In this document: one piece after another, positions 12,727-22,503 of the stretch
Numbering within the stretch: position 1 is the first letter of the stretch
Layout: each line of letters begins with the position of its first letter
Assembly: GCF_027409185.1 (NCBI RefSeq)
Contig: NC_084463.1
Coordinates: 155,794,369-155,858,368 of the forward strand
Source: Cynocephalus volans
Taxonomy: Eukaryota; Chordata; Mammalia; Dermoptera; Cynocephalidae
Length of the DNA: 64,000 nt
Reading direction: 5' to 3'
The notes under the pieces: generated by a model
What the model was told of the DNA's origin: nothing
Database searches by the model: none
Seen by the model: only the letters and a program-made list of their open reading frames with translations
Made by a program: the position numbers and the translations under genes

Positions 12727-12989
12727 ATATTCCTCTCTTATTTTATTTATATATAAAGGGAATAGGGGTGAAGATCTTTACTTCTTTATTTGCTTCAAGC
12801 TGATTATGGATGACAAAAGTCAGGAGGCATTTGGCGGACCTGATGGTGATTATTGGTATCGGATGGCTTAAAGCATGAGGACCATCTTGACCTGTTGGGC
12901 AGCAATGGACTCCATGGTTTGGTGGAAGAAAGAGATGAGCATTTGAAATAAAAAAGGTTCAATTGTTAAAGCTAGAACTAGAAGTACAA

Positions 12990-13800
12990 GAGGAGTTAGA
13001 AAAGGGGGTTAAAAAGGAGGCCTACCAGGGCCATTGTGACCAGGATGTGTTTGTGGTTTGTTGAATTTGAGATGCCCTTTTATGTAGGGTTTCATTTTTT
13101 GGTTTTTTGTTTTGTTTTGGTTTGGTTTTTTTGCTCCATTTTGGACTATTCCAGACTTGTTAACATAAAAACAGCATTCTTCTAGGAAGAGAAAGGTACC
13201 TCCTTTTTCAGCAGTTAGGATATCCAGGGCTTGTTTATTTTGAAGAACCATTCCTGCCAGAGAATCTATTTGATTTTGAATAGTTGTAATGGTTGAGGCC
13301 ATTTTACCTAGAGTGTCAGAGAGGGCTCCTGACAGTTTTTGGTAATAGGCTGTGGCAGTGGTAATGCCAGCTATTCCTGTTCCTAGAGGTGTGGAAATTC
13401 CTAGGGTAGCCAGTAAGGGAATGAGGACTGGGACAGCCTGCTTATGATGGGCTACAGAAAAGAGAACTGTGGCATGAAGTGAACCTGAATAGTTTGATTA
13501 TCTGGTAATAAGGAAGGGGAAAGGCATCTGAAACACTAAGGTACAGGTGCCAGACCAGTTAGAGGGAAAGCAGAGGTAGGATGAGATACCACAGAGGAGG
13601 AAGGCACCTGGGATAGTGAGGCAGAAGCTATAGTGGAAAGTGCCTAGCCATGAGACCTGTTTGTTTTCTAGGTCCCACGCTGAGTAGGCTCTGGTGCCAG
13701 TTAGGGGCTGGTAGGGAATGCTGGTGGGGGAAGAAACAAAACCATTTTTGGTTTGCAAGTGAGAGGAAGAAGTGGGTGCTGTCTGCAATGAGTTGTAGTT
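12990..13800 (-). pseudogene. Broken env remnant (end of SU and part of TM) of the provirus
   Basis: Frame 13498-13788 (-) resembles the C-terminal part of a class I surface subunit, with cysteines in the context CFPSNWSGTC. Frame 13009-13302 (-) resembles the transmembrane subunit: the segment LQNKQALDILTAEKGG looks like the immunosuppressive-domain region and is followed by EECC (the CC pair is encoded at 13171-13176). The first cysteine of the usual CX6CC motif is absent (Phe, with spacing one short). The N-terminal SU is not found between integrase and this segment, and stops and frameshifts separate the pieces. Not functional. Confidence 0.75.
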
Positions 13801-15400
13801 GGGAAGATTTTGTTTTAATAAGCCATTAGCCCTTTTAACCTTGCCTGAGGATTGAAGTTTATAAGGGATGTAGAAGTTCCATTTGATTCCTAATATGGAG
13901 ATTATTTCTTGGATGACCTTAGCAATAAATGCAGGCCCATTGTCCGATTGAATTGTTGTAGGGTGTTTAGAATGAGGAATGATTTCTTTTGAGTATTTTG
14001 GCCACCTTTTTGGCCTTTTCAGAGGTTACAGGAAAGGCTTTTATTCACCCCATAAAAGTATTCATCAGGGTGAGGAGATAGTAGATTTGTTTGACAGTGG
14101 GTACATGAGGGAAGTCTAATTACCATTTCTGTCCTGGGAGGTGTCCTCTGGCTTGGTGGGTGGGAAAAGGGGGTGGTCGGGCTTTTTCCTGAGTAGAGAT
14201 GAATGTACAGACAATGGAGTCTGCAGTAATTGGTTGTAGTTGTGAGTGTGGGTTGGGACTATACACTTGGGTCTGAATGAGTTTTAGAAGAGGTTTGAAT
14301 CTCACATGGAAGTGATTGTGGATATCTTGTAAGATTTGGGTTTGTTGGTTTTGAGGTAGGATTATTTTGTTATTTAAGCAGAGCCAGTCTCCTTGGATTT
14401 GAGCCCCCATTTGGTGATAATGTAAGCATTCTTGTGGAGAGTATGTTGGGGAATATGTGGAGATTATGGTCACGATCTTGTTATGTTGGGAGCTTGCTGT
14501 CTGTTTTGCCTCAGCGTCTGCAAAACTGTTTCCTTGAGCAATGGGATCAGTTGGGGACTGATGTCCTCTGCAGTATATGACCGTGGCTGCCTTTGGAAGC
14601 TTGACTGCTTGTAGGAGTTTGTGCATGAGGTTCCCGTTTATAATGGGAGTTCCTTTGGTAGTTAGGTATTTCCTTTTTTGCTAGATAACTGCATGTGAGT
14701 GTAGGATATCATAAGCATATTTAGAATTAGTGTAAATGTTAATGGTGGTGACTCTGACCAGAATGAGGGCTTGTGTTAGAGCAATCAATTCTACCTGTTG
14801 AGAAGTGGTGCCTCAAAAACTTGGGTATGTGTTAGAAGGGCATATCCTGCCTGTTTGAAATTGAGATTGGAGTTACCATTAATAAACCAGGCCAGAGTAT
14901 CTGGTAGTTTTGACCAACTGATGTGTGAAAAAGGAGAGATTAAGGAGTTTACCATTTTGGTGCATGAGTGGGTAGATCTGGGTGTGGTTGGCATGGAGAG
15001 TAGAGTAACAGTATTAATGGTAGCACAGTTTTGGAAAGTAATAGCAAGGTTGCTAACTAATGAAGCATGTATTTGTTGTATACAAGATGGGGGAAGAGAG
15101 AAAAGGGCTTTATGTGTGATTAGTTCTGTTAGGTTGTGAGAGGACAAGAGAGTTAGTGGCTGTTCCAGGGTAAGCTTTTGGGCTTCTGGAATTAGCAGGG
15201 TTGCCACTCCCAGATCCTTTAAACAAGCTGGCCATCCCTGGATTATCAACCCCAGATGTTTTGATAAGTAAGCTACAGGCTGAAATATTTCTCCCTGTTT
15301 TTGTGTGAGTATGCCCAAGGCATAACCTATTCTTGTGTGAATAAAGAGCTAAAAAGACTGGGAGTGGTTAGGGAGTCCCAGTGCTGGGGCCTGGGTTAGG
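13801..15400 (-). pseudogene. Broken pol remnant: RNase H and integrase
   Basis: The RNase H region has a WFINGN motif where a catalytic Asp is expected (Asn codon at 14878-14880), an ELIAL segment, and YTNSKYA where TDS is usual (Asn codon at 14726-14728). The GNSFADAEAK tail keeps its Asp. Integrase follows: an H-x3-H pair within HNHFH, a WLDFPHVP-like first Asp near 14110, SDNGPAF with the second Asp at 13942-13944, and SSGKVKR, where the expected Glu is Lys (13834-13836). The second Asp and this position are 36 codons apart, preserving DD35E spacing. Stops and frameshifts interrupt the frame. Confidence 0.8.
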
Positions 15401-15589
15401 GCTTGTTTCAGTTTAAGGAAGGGGGGTTGTAATAATTTAGGAGCAATAAGAGGTTCATCTAAGGAGCCATGGTGGCCTCATACAATGGTTTAGCTAGTAT
15501 CCCAAAATTGGGGACCCACAGCCAAAAAAACATCCTCTTAGAGATTGGGGTAGGCCATTGCTGAATAAGGGATTTTTTTGTTTGTGGTC

Positions 15590-16135
15590 ATCGACTTGTG
15601 AGTGGGGGTTGGTGTTTAGCGATAGAAGGAGTAGTGGTATCCCAGACCTTGGGGTTAACTATATCAGGGGGTAGCAGGTTCGAGGGGAGAAGTGAGTCTG
15701 GGTGGCATAAAAGCAGAAGAGGTTTAGGTGAGCTTGGAGTAAAGTATATGCATGTCTGGAACTTGGTAAGGGTGTCTCTTCCCAAAATAGGAGTAGGGCA
15801 ATGTGGAATGACCATAAACCGGTGGATGAGAGGTACTTTAAAAAGAATGCAATGTAGGAGGGAAGGGACCTTTGGTTTGAATGGAATTTCCCCCACCCCT
15901 ACAACAGAAATGGAGGAATCAAAGAGTTGGCCTGAATATTCTGGGAAAACCGAATATGTATGTCCCCCGTGTCCAATAAAATGGAAATGAACTTACCTGC
16001 TACTGTTACAGTTACCTGGGGTTCAGCAGTGATGATAGGCATGGCAGCAGGGATTGTAAGTCCAAGGCCCCATCGGTTGCAGTCCTCAGTGACTAGTCCC
16101 AACAGGTTGCAGGGATTGTAAGTCCAAGGCCCCAT
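15590..16135 (-). pseudogene. Protease (pro) remnant of the provirus
   Basis: The retroviral aspartic protease motif reads ILLDTGD, with D-T-G at 15965-15973 (-). Downstream a GRDTLTK segment matches the second conserved protease motif. Open stretches 15588-15896 and 15899-16135 are in different frames. Just after the GRD motif the sequence runs quickly into RNase H-side pol sequence, with no room for a reverse transcriptase palm domain. Confidence 0.75.
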
Positions 16136-16170
16136 CGGTTGCAGTCCTCAGTGACTAGTCCCAACAGGTT
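16047..16170. repeat. Perfect 62-bp tandem duplication inside the provirus
   Basis: Positions 16047-16108 and 16109-16170 are identical, beginning GCAGGGATTGTAAG and ending CCCAACAGGTT. The copy lies between the Gag zinc knuckle and the protease. Confidence 0.95.
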
Positions 16171-16199
16171 GGGCAGTTCCAAACCGGGCTCTACATGTC

Positions 16200-18230
16200 A
16201 TATGCAAGTGGCTGGAGAAGGTCCAGGGACCCTTTTACTGCAGTCCACCTTCCAATGTCCTGTTTTACCACACAGTAGACAAGGTCCAGGTGGGGGCCTC
16301 GGGTTTGGGCATGTGCTCACCCAGTATCCTGGTTTGCTGCACTGTCAGCAGTTACCTGGGGGTGCAATGGGAGGCTTACCCTGAGCTTTGCCTTGAGGTC
16401 TTCTCAGTTTCTGATTTCTCCAGGTAGAAGCAGCAAGTAACTGGTATTTGATTCTGTCATGTTTTAGTTTGGAGGTTTTAGATTCCTCCTTCCTGTTGTT
16501 AAAAACCTTGAAGGCCAGTTTTATTAGATCCCTTTGACAGATCTGGGGGCCCTCCTTTAATTTTTGAAGTATTTTGTGGATATTGGGAGCCGGTTGAGAA
16601 GGGAAATGGGTGTCAATGTAGTTTTTTCCCCTCTGTTTTAGAGTCAAGGTTGGTATATTTTATTACAGCCTCCATATGGTGAGACAAAAAGTGCAGGGTT
16701 TTTGTTTCATTCCTGAGTAACTTCCTTGATTTTGTCCTAATTGATTGCCTCTAAAGAAGTCTTTTTCATCCCTTTTATGAGGCTTGTTAGCATGTGACCC
16801 CTTCTTTTTCTATCTGGGGATTCTATCTGGCAGTCCTAGTTTGGTTTGGTTCGTGGGACAGCTGCTGGACCCATAGGCTACTGGGCTTGCTCCTGAGCTT
16901 GCACAGTGTCTGCCTGGGTTTGGGCAGCTGTCCAGACTTGCTTCTCCTCTGGAGTTAAAGTGGAAGAGAGGATAACATAAAAGTCATGCCGAGTGAGATC
17001 ATAGGATTGAATGAGATATTAGAATTCTTTTATATATATATTAAGTAGGATCTGTAGTGTATGATCCTAATTGCTTCTTTATTTAAGCCATATTATTGAA
17101 GGAAAAGGGAACATGGACTCTAACGATGCCCTCAGCTCCCACTACTTCTTGAAGGAGAAGAATAGGAGAAGGGGGACAAGGCTTGTCTGGATGTTTTAGG
17201 GTTTTAGGTGAAAGGGAAGGTGGTGGTCCATGACAGTGGGTTAAAGGAGGAGAAGGTACAGGAGAATGGGGGTTAGGATAGAGGTTGGAGACAAAAGGAG
17301 GAGGTGCGGTGACAGGGGCAGGCTGTGGCAGGGGAGTTTGAGGTGGTGCAGCCACGTCTGTGGGGTCAAAATCAAAGGATGAGGAAGGCTGTGGAGCCTT
17401 CTGGTCAAAGTTGAGAGACAAGGAGGGCAGGTGAGGAGGAGAAGAAGATTTGGATGGGTTTCCATGGAGCAAGAGGATTTGGTAGGAGTTACAGGAGTGG
17501 CACAGAGAGAGACAGGAGTGGAGAAAGACAAAGGCTTGAATACAGGGGAACTCAGACCACTTTCCAGTGCGGTTGAGGAAGGTTTTTAGATCACAGAGAA
17601 CGTGGAAAATGAAAGTGCCGTTTTCTAGCCAATGGCTTTCATTATCCAGTTTGTATTGAGGCCATGTGGTATTACAAAAGAGGAGCAGCCTCTTTGGGCA
17701 GATGTGAGGTGCAAGCCTAGGGTTTTTAAACTACAGAGGAGATATCCCAGGGGGGAGTCTCGCAGAGGATGAGAAATTGGACTGCCCATACTTTTAGGTA
17801 AGGGAGAAGAGTTTTGCTACCTAAGATCCCCAAAGTGAGACAGGCATCCCCATAACACTTTAGGGAACTGAGAAGTGAAAGACCAGCCTCTACTATCAGG
17901 CATCCTCCATGGTGAGGAATCTTGGTACACTGGTGGCCAGTGTAGAGCCACTGACCTGGCCAGCAGTTTTGTGAGACAGTCTTGGACTGTTTAATGTCAG
18001 AGGACTGCAGTTTAAGAGGAAAAATAAAACTTGACTCATCTAGAAAGTGATTGATGTCCAGGGTTACATGCAGAGACTGCAAAGGAGAAGTGAGTCAGCA
18101 GCAGCATTGGGCTCAGGTTCCCAGCTGGGGGGAACGGGAGTAAGAGAGAGAAGAGAAGAGGGAGGGGGTGGGGCACGGAGGGCTCACTCAGGATCTGGGG
18201 CTTAGCCCGGGATGAGCTGCTGCTGCCCAT
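16200..18230 (-). pseudogene. Broken gag remnant of the provirus
   Basis: A minus-strand ATG at 18228-18230 starts MGSSSSSRAKP, fitting the MGxxxS myristoylation context of a Gag matrix N-terminus. A proline-rich stretch follows (about 17083-17531). The nucleocapsid end has a complete CCHC knuckle, C-x2-C-x4-H-x4-C (CLLCGKTGHWKVDC, 16240-16281). A second knuckle-like motif at 16309-16350 has Tyr in place of His and an internal stop. Multiple stops and frame changes disrupt the gene. Confidence 0.78.
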
Positions 18231-18341
18231 TGCTTCCCAGGTTGCAAGAGAGAGATAGTTCCTCCAAGTTAGAGAGAAAAGGGGAAGAGAGAAAGAGTTT
18301 TGCTGAGTTCGAGGGGCCAGGGTGGTGAGAGCCGACAGTCC

Positions 18342-18362
18342 CAGTCCCCATAGGGGCCACCA
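18342..18362 (-). promoter_or_regulatory. Putative primer-binding-site region of the provirus
   Basis: Immediately inside the 5' LTR the minus strand reads TGGTGGCCCCTATGGGG. It begins TGG, as primer-binding sites do, and its first ten bases are nearest to a tRNA-Thr type (TGGAGGCCCC), with one mismatch; the rest diverges. Assignment is weak. Confidence 0.35.
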
Positions 18363-18706
18363 TTTAGGTTGGTAATCAAAGGGGTCAAAGGACTCTAAGC
18401 CAAATGTTTACCATGCCAGAGAGTTTATTCCCAGTGAACCTGGAGGGGAGACTGAAAGATCAGTTCCTGCCCCCATACAGACTAGAAGAGGTCTTATAGG
18501 ATTTGAATTAGGGGAAGGGGTTTGGTTGCTACTCTGAGCACTTTGTAACAGCTGTGTGGTTTTCCTGTTCTGTACAAGATTCTGTTTTGCATAAAATCCA
18601 GTTTTTCTCAGAAAGCACTTGCTTAAGAGGAAGGGAAGGGGTAGGGGGCAGGGTGAGGAAGTAGTTAGCATGGCTGTGCTTAATGCTAAGCTGATTGTGA
18701 GGCCTA
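18362..18706 (-). repeat. 5' LTR of the provirus (right copy)
   Basis: About 345 bp, aligning end to end with 12384-12726 with about 10% difference by eye. Its outer end reads TAGGCC rather than the TGGGCC of the other copy, so the terminal TG is mutated. It contains CTGGGAATAAACTCTCTGGC, with a possible AATAAA polyadenylation signal. Confidence 0.88.
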
Positions 18707-20358
18707 GTAGTGAATAGCTGAGGGGGAAAAAAGCAGAAGGAGCTCAAAACATTGATGAGATCACAGATCTTGTTCATTAGCTCCAGACAGCCTCCCCAGA
18801 CTTCTTGGATAAGCCTATTTCTTAATTTGTTAAGCTTTGATATTCAGAAATGCAATCTCTAATTGATAGACTAATGCAGGCATTTCTAGAACGAATGGTT
18901 TATGCAAATGAGCAAACAAACCTCAAGTTATTCTAATTAAAAAAGTGACGTTCAAAATGTTTATTAATAATTGCCTGAAATACCTCTTCCCACACTTTGG
19001 GGTGCACCATTATTGAATGTCATAGCTGGAATGACCTTAGAAAGCCTCTGGTTTTATTTTTTCCTTCATTTAAAGATGGAGAAACTATATTTCAGGCAGC
19101 CACAGTGACTTGGTCTGAGTTATGATTCAGCCTCAGAGCTCATGACTCCAAGACCAGTGCTGTTTCTTCTATGCTGTGTTGCCTATAGGGGTCCATATTA
19201 CTTGTTCTCTATTATATATGGTCAATTCTCAGCAGAACTATTAATACTTCAGGGAAGCAAGATCAGTTAATAGTGGAATACGTATTGCCAAAATTGGCTA
19301 GTCCCTGAAGGCAAGAGTGATAGCATTACATCAGTTTTGACTCTCATGATCTCATAAATATTTGAACCTGTAAAATGCTGTATAGTGATGCTGGACATAA
19401 GTGGGTCACGGGTGTAGGCAATGATCTGCAAATGCAATTATTGTAGAGGCCACTAATTTAGCTAGGAAGTATTACCTGTTCTAGGACTAGGGACACCTCA
19501 ATTTGTTTTTGTGAAGCCTTGGTGGATGGAAATACAATGGGTTCAGAGTATGAAGAACAAGATTCAATTTCTAGCTATGCAATTACTAGCTGTGTAAGTA
19601 ATGACTCACCTAAAAATGTTGGCAGCCAAGTATCATTCATGTTGTCTTTTGTTGGGGGGGGGGTTGGTTTGCTTGCATATATATTCGTACAACTATTCTT
19701 ATGTGTTTTTGTTCATTTTGATTCTGCTGATCTCTGTGTGTCTCCCTATGTCTATAGTGGTCACTTCAGCCCAGATAGATTCTTTAGCCATTAACTTAAT
19801 ATTGGCTTCTCCTTTGTTCACTGTGTACACAATAATGTAGAGTAATCAGATGTGTGGCTTTGTCATGTGTACATGTTTCCAGAACTTCCAGTTCAAAATA
19901 AACGGATCTTTTTGACATGGAAAATCCACTTAGTATCTTCTGTGAAGATATACAGGTAAGAGAAGCTCTCCTATACTGTGGATAGTGAGCAGAGCTATAA
20001 AGAATTAAAGCTGTAAAACCTGTAATCCAAGGATGTTGGCAGAGTTTTTTCGTTTGTTTGTTTTCTCCTTCTTAATGATATAAGAATTATCCATGGACAA
20101 ATAAACGATGTTAAGAAAGGGATTTTGCCTGCCTCTGGAGGGAAATTAACATGATTTCAATGTCTCTCAAATTTAAGGGGCCTCTATTTGATTTTTAGGA
20201 ACTTCTTCGAGCTTGTTAACAATTGAGAAAAATAGGTATCAGAAACTCTTAGAAGAGAAAAGGAAAAAGCGCACAGTAAAGCAACAATGGTATTTTAGTT
20301 AAGGCAGTGGACAGACATTTGGTAAAGGTAAGAAACACACATTGTATTCCAGGCCAGT
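18707..20358. other. Intergenic DNA with MIR fragments
   Basis: No exon recognised. About 19020-19190 resembles a minus-strand MIR (GATGGAGAAACT, then a CAGAGCTCATGACTCCAAGA-like part). About 19530-19620 resembles part of a plus-strand MIR (CAATTTCTAGCTATGCAATT, then CTAGCTGTGTAAG). Confidence 0.5.
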
Positions 20359-20590
20359 TTTTTTTTAATTGAAACGTAATTGATTATACATATTTGTGGG
20401 GTACAGAGTTGAATATCAATACCCGTGTACAATATGTGATGATAAAATCAGAATAATTAGTATATTCATCCTTACAAAACATGATCACTCTTTGTGACCC
20501 TTCACCAATTTTTCACTAACACTCCTCCCCCTCACCCTTTCCCACCTCTACTAACCTGTTTTGTTTTCTCTCCTTCTGAAAGTTCAACAT
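20359..20590 (-). mobile_element. L1 3' end fragment, minus orientation
   Basis: Contains TACATATTTGTGGGGTACAG, GAATATCAATACCCGTGTAC and TGTGATGATAAAATCAGAAT. This is the reverse complement of the 3' end of the large L1 at 22.5-28.9 kb (about 28860-28938), so both belong to the same or a close L1MA-type subfamily. Confidence 0.75.
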
Positions 20591-20700
20591 TTTTCTCTCC
20601 TAAGTTTTTAATATTGACTTTCTTTCTTAATATTAATTTAAAATGTAATTACAAGATCCCTATTTTAAGAGTGTGAACTAATAAACAGAAAGATTTAATA

Positions 20701-20772
20701 AATAATCTTTGTTAACATGAATATTTGAAAAGAAATTAAAATTCATAAAGAGAGCAAAAGTCACCACACTAT
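20701..20772. repeat. Direct repeat, copy 1 (partner at 21372-21449)
   Basis: Begins AATAATCTTTGTTAACATGA and ends CACCACACTA. About four fifths of positions match 21372-21449, 670 bp to the right in the same orientation. Both copies lie on the 3'-UTR side of the EIF5 retrocopy. Confidence 0.8.
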
Positions 20773-21371
20773 AGTCTTTGTGCCTATATTAAATATTTTT
20801 GTTCTTCACAACGTTCAAATTAAGAAGGTAAAGTCAATTTAGAAAAGCCATTACATATGCTTAATAAAATCTTTTACATTTTATAAGTAAAATGCAAAAT
20901 TCTAAATAATGGTTTCATATAATATTTAATATTAGTGTGTATGTGTATATTTTATATATGTTAAAACATATAATATTTTTATTAAGAAGATTATTAAGAA
21001 TATAGAGAGGAAAGAACTGGTAATCCAGATGGTAAAGTTATTGCTTCACCTTATGCAAATTATATTCAATTTTTTTTTAAAATTCTTAATTATAAAATTA
21101 AACTACAAAATAATATCCAAATCTGCCAACCACTAGCTTTTCAGAAAGTGTTGTACTGTAAACAAAGTACATCTGCTTGATAATGTGCATAGGTTCTCTA
21201 AAATGTTCTTTGTTCTTTTTTTCAGACCACAAACAGAAAACACTTTTATATAAAGGATAGCATTAAGTTAAACCCTTTAGCTTTTGTGAATACACTTCAC
21301 CCTTCTATCTGAAAATGCAGAAAAATTTGCAACATGACCCTATAACCTAGGTTGCATTCATAAAATTAATG

Positions 21372-21449
21372 AATAATCTTTGTTAACATGAAGATTTTTA
21401 AAGACATTAAAATTCATAGGTGCAAAAAGTGTGAATGCCACCACACTAC
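21372..21449. repeat. Direct repeat, copy 2 (partner at 20701-20772)
   Basis: Shares AATAATCTTTGTTAACATGA, ATTAAAATTCATA and CCACCACACTA with copy 1. It adjoins the 3' end of the EIF5-like coding remnant. Confidence 0.8.
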
Positions 21450-21477
21450 AATAACAAATAAATATCTCTTTATTGTT

Positions 21478-22503
21478 TTAAATAGCATTAGTATTAATGT
21501 CACCATGCTTGTGGTCAGACTTCACAGCTTGAGCTTTAAGAACGCTGGCAATCTTTGAATACCCAACGCAATATTTCTGTCTTTCTCTTCCTCTTTGCCT
21601 CCATGTTATTCCTCCTCTTCATCCTTCAGCCATTTTATAAGTGGTTCTACTTTGACAGTGATTTCTTGGCAAGTTCTTCTGAGATTGATTTCTTAAAAGC
21701 CTTTTCCAACTAGCTAATGATAACCTCTTCTTCCAAAAGTTCTGTGACCCATTTCTCCTTTGAAATACATAGAATACTGAATATGATCTGAATTTGAATG
21801 TTGCTATTACACAATCCAAAACCTGAAGGGACTTTTGTTGTCACTGTGTTAGAATAACAGAAAAAGGAAAAAAAAATTCTTGTATTTCATAATTCGAACT
21901 CTAATCTTACCATTTAAAAAACAGGAGAATCTGTTATGGCTTTTATATCCAATTTCTCTGCTTCTGCGGCAATTTCTTTGTCAAAAGAGTCTGTATACTC
22001 TCTCTTTTTTTTTTTCTTATCAAAAATAAAACGGGATATTGACTCGGTCTTCAACTGTTCTTTCATCATCATTAATTGTCAAAACATTTGTATAATCACT
22101 AATTTCATCCTTGCTGAATTTTTGAGCTCCCTCAACACTGTCTTCCCTCCAATCATCCTTCTCTTCTTGTTTCTTGTGCAGGACGACTGACTATTTTATA
22201 AAATGGCAGTGTTGTCCGATTGCTGGATACAGAACAGTTCCCTTTGTCTTTGCACTTTTTTCCCTCCTGTGCTACTCTCACCATTCTCGGGTGGGCTTTT
22301 GAGCATAAAGGTGCAGAGTTTTTACTCAGGGTCAAGCATGCCTCCATAGCTACTTACAAGATCAATTATTATTTCTGTCTTCAGATTGACAGCCAGAATA
22401 GTTTCAGGATTCTTATGTTGGGCCAGAGAACAGATTTCTAGATAATTCCTTCACCATGTGTTAAAATTTATTCACCTTGTGAGATCCATTTCAAATGCTA
22501 TTC
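21478..22503 (-). pseudogene. EIF5P: Processed pseudogene of translation initiation factor EIF5
   Basis: Read on the minus strand, broken frames follow human eIF5 without introns from about residue 75 to the C-terminus. An NGSH...NK stretch comes first (near 22460-22490), then NPET, then GGMLDP..KLCTFMLK and SPPENGESSTG in the zinc-binding half, then DEISDY...[10 protein letters not shown]. Next come DKEIAAEAEKLDIKA, the LDCVIA segment, EEEVIIS, EELAKK and EPLIKWLK, and finally the acidic tail with a GDINTNAI-like end. Parent eIF5 is the GTPase-activating protein for eIF2 in start-codon selection. This copy has many stops and frameshifts and lacks the 5' end, so it is dead. It ends where the + strand L1 begins. 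Exonless structure shows retrotransposition; a 3' UTR may continue left towards 20.6 kb. The parent gene is recognised; the symbol with P is descriptive. Confidence 0.92.

Larger units (their letters stand above)
12384..18706 (-). mobile_element. Defective class I (gammaretrovirus-like) endogenous provirus
   Basis: Two related LTRs bracket a minus-strand internal region in the order gag, pro, pol, env, read from right to left. Visible landmarks are a Gag start with an N-terminal myristoylation-type MGSSSS, a CCHC zinc knuckle, a protease DTG, RNase H and integrase fragments, and an envelope transmembrane segment with an immunosuppressive-domain-like stretch before a CC pair. All frames are broken by stops and frameshifts. 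At 6.3 kb it is shorter than an intact provirus, and the reverse transcriptase core and most of the surface envelope subunit are not found. The two LTRs differ at roughly one base in ten by eye, so insertion is old. I found no clear target-site duplication and cannot name the family. Confidence 0.88.

Noticed and set aside
14432-16384. Plus-strand open frames of 60-130 codons inside the provirus
   Set aside because: They are antisense to clear gag, pro and pol remnants.
12384-18706. Target-site duplication for the provirus
   Set aside because: Flanks (…ATTATGAA and GTAGTGAA…) only partly agree and not at the expected length, so I do not claim one.
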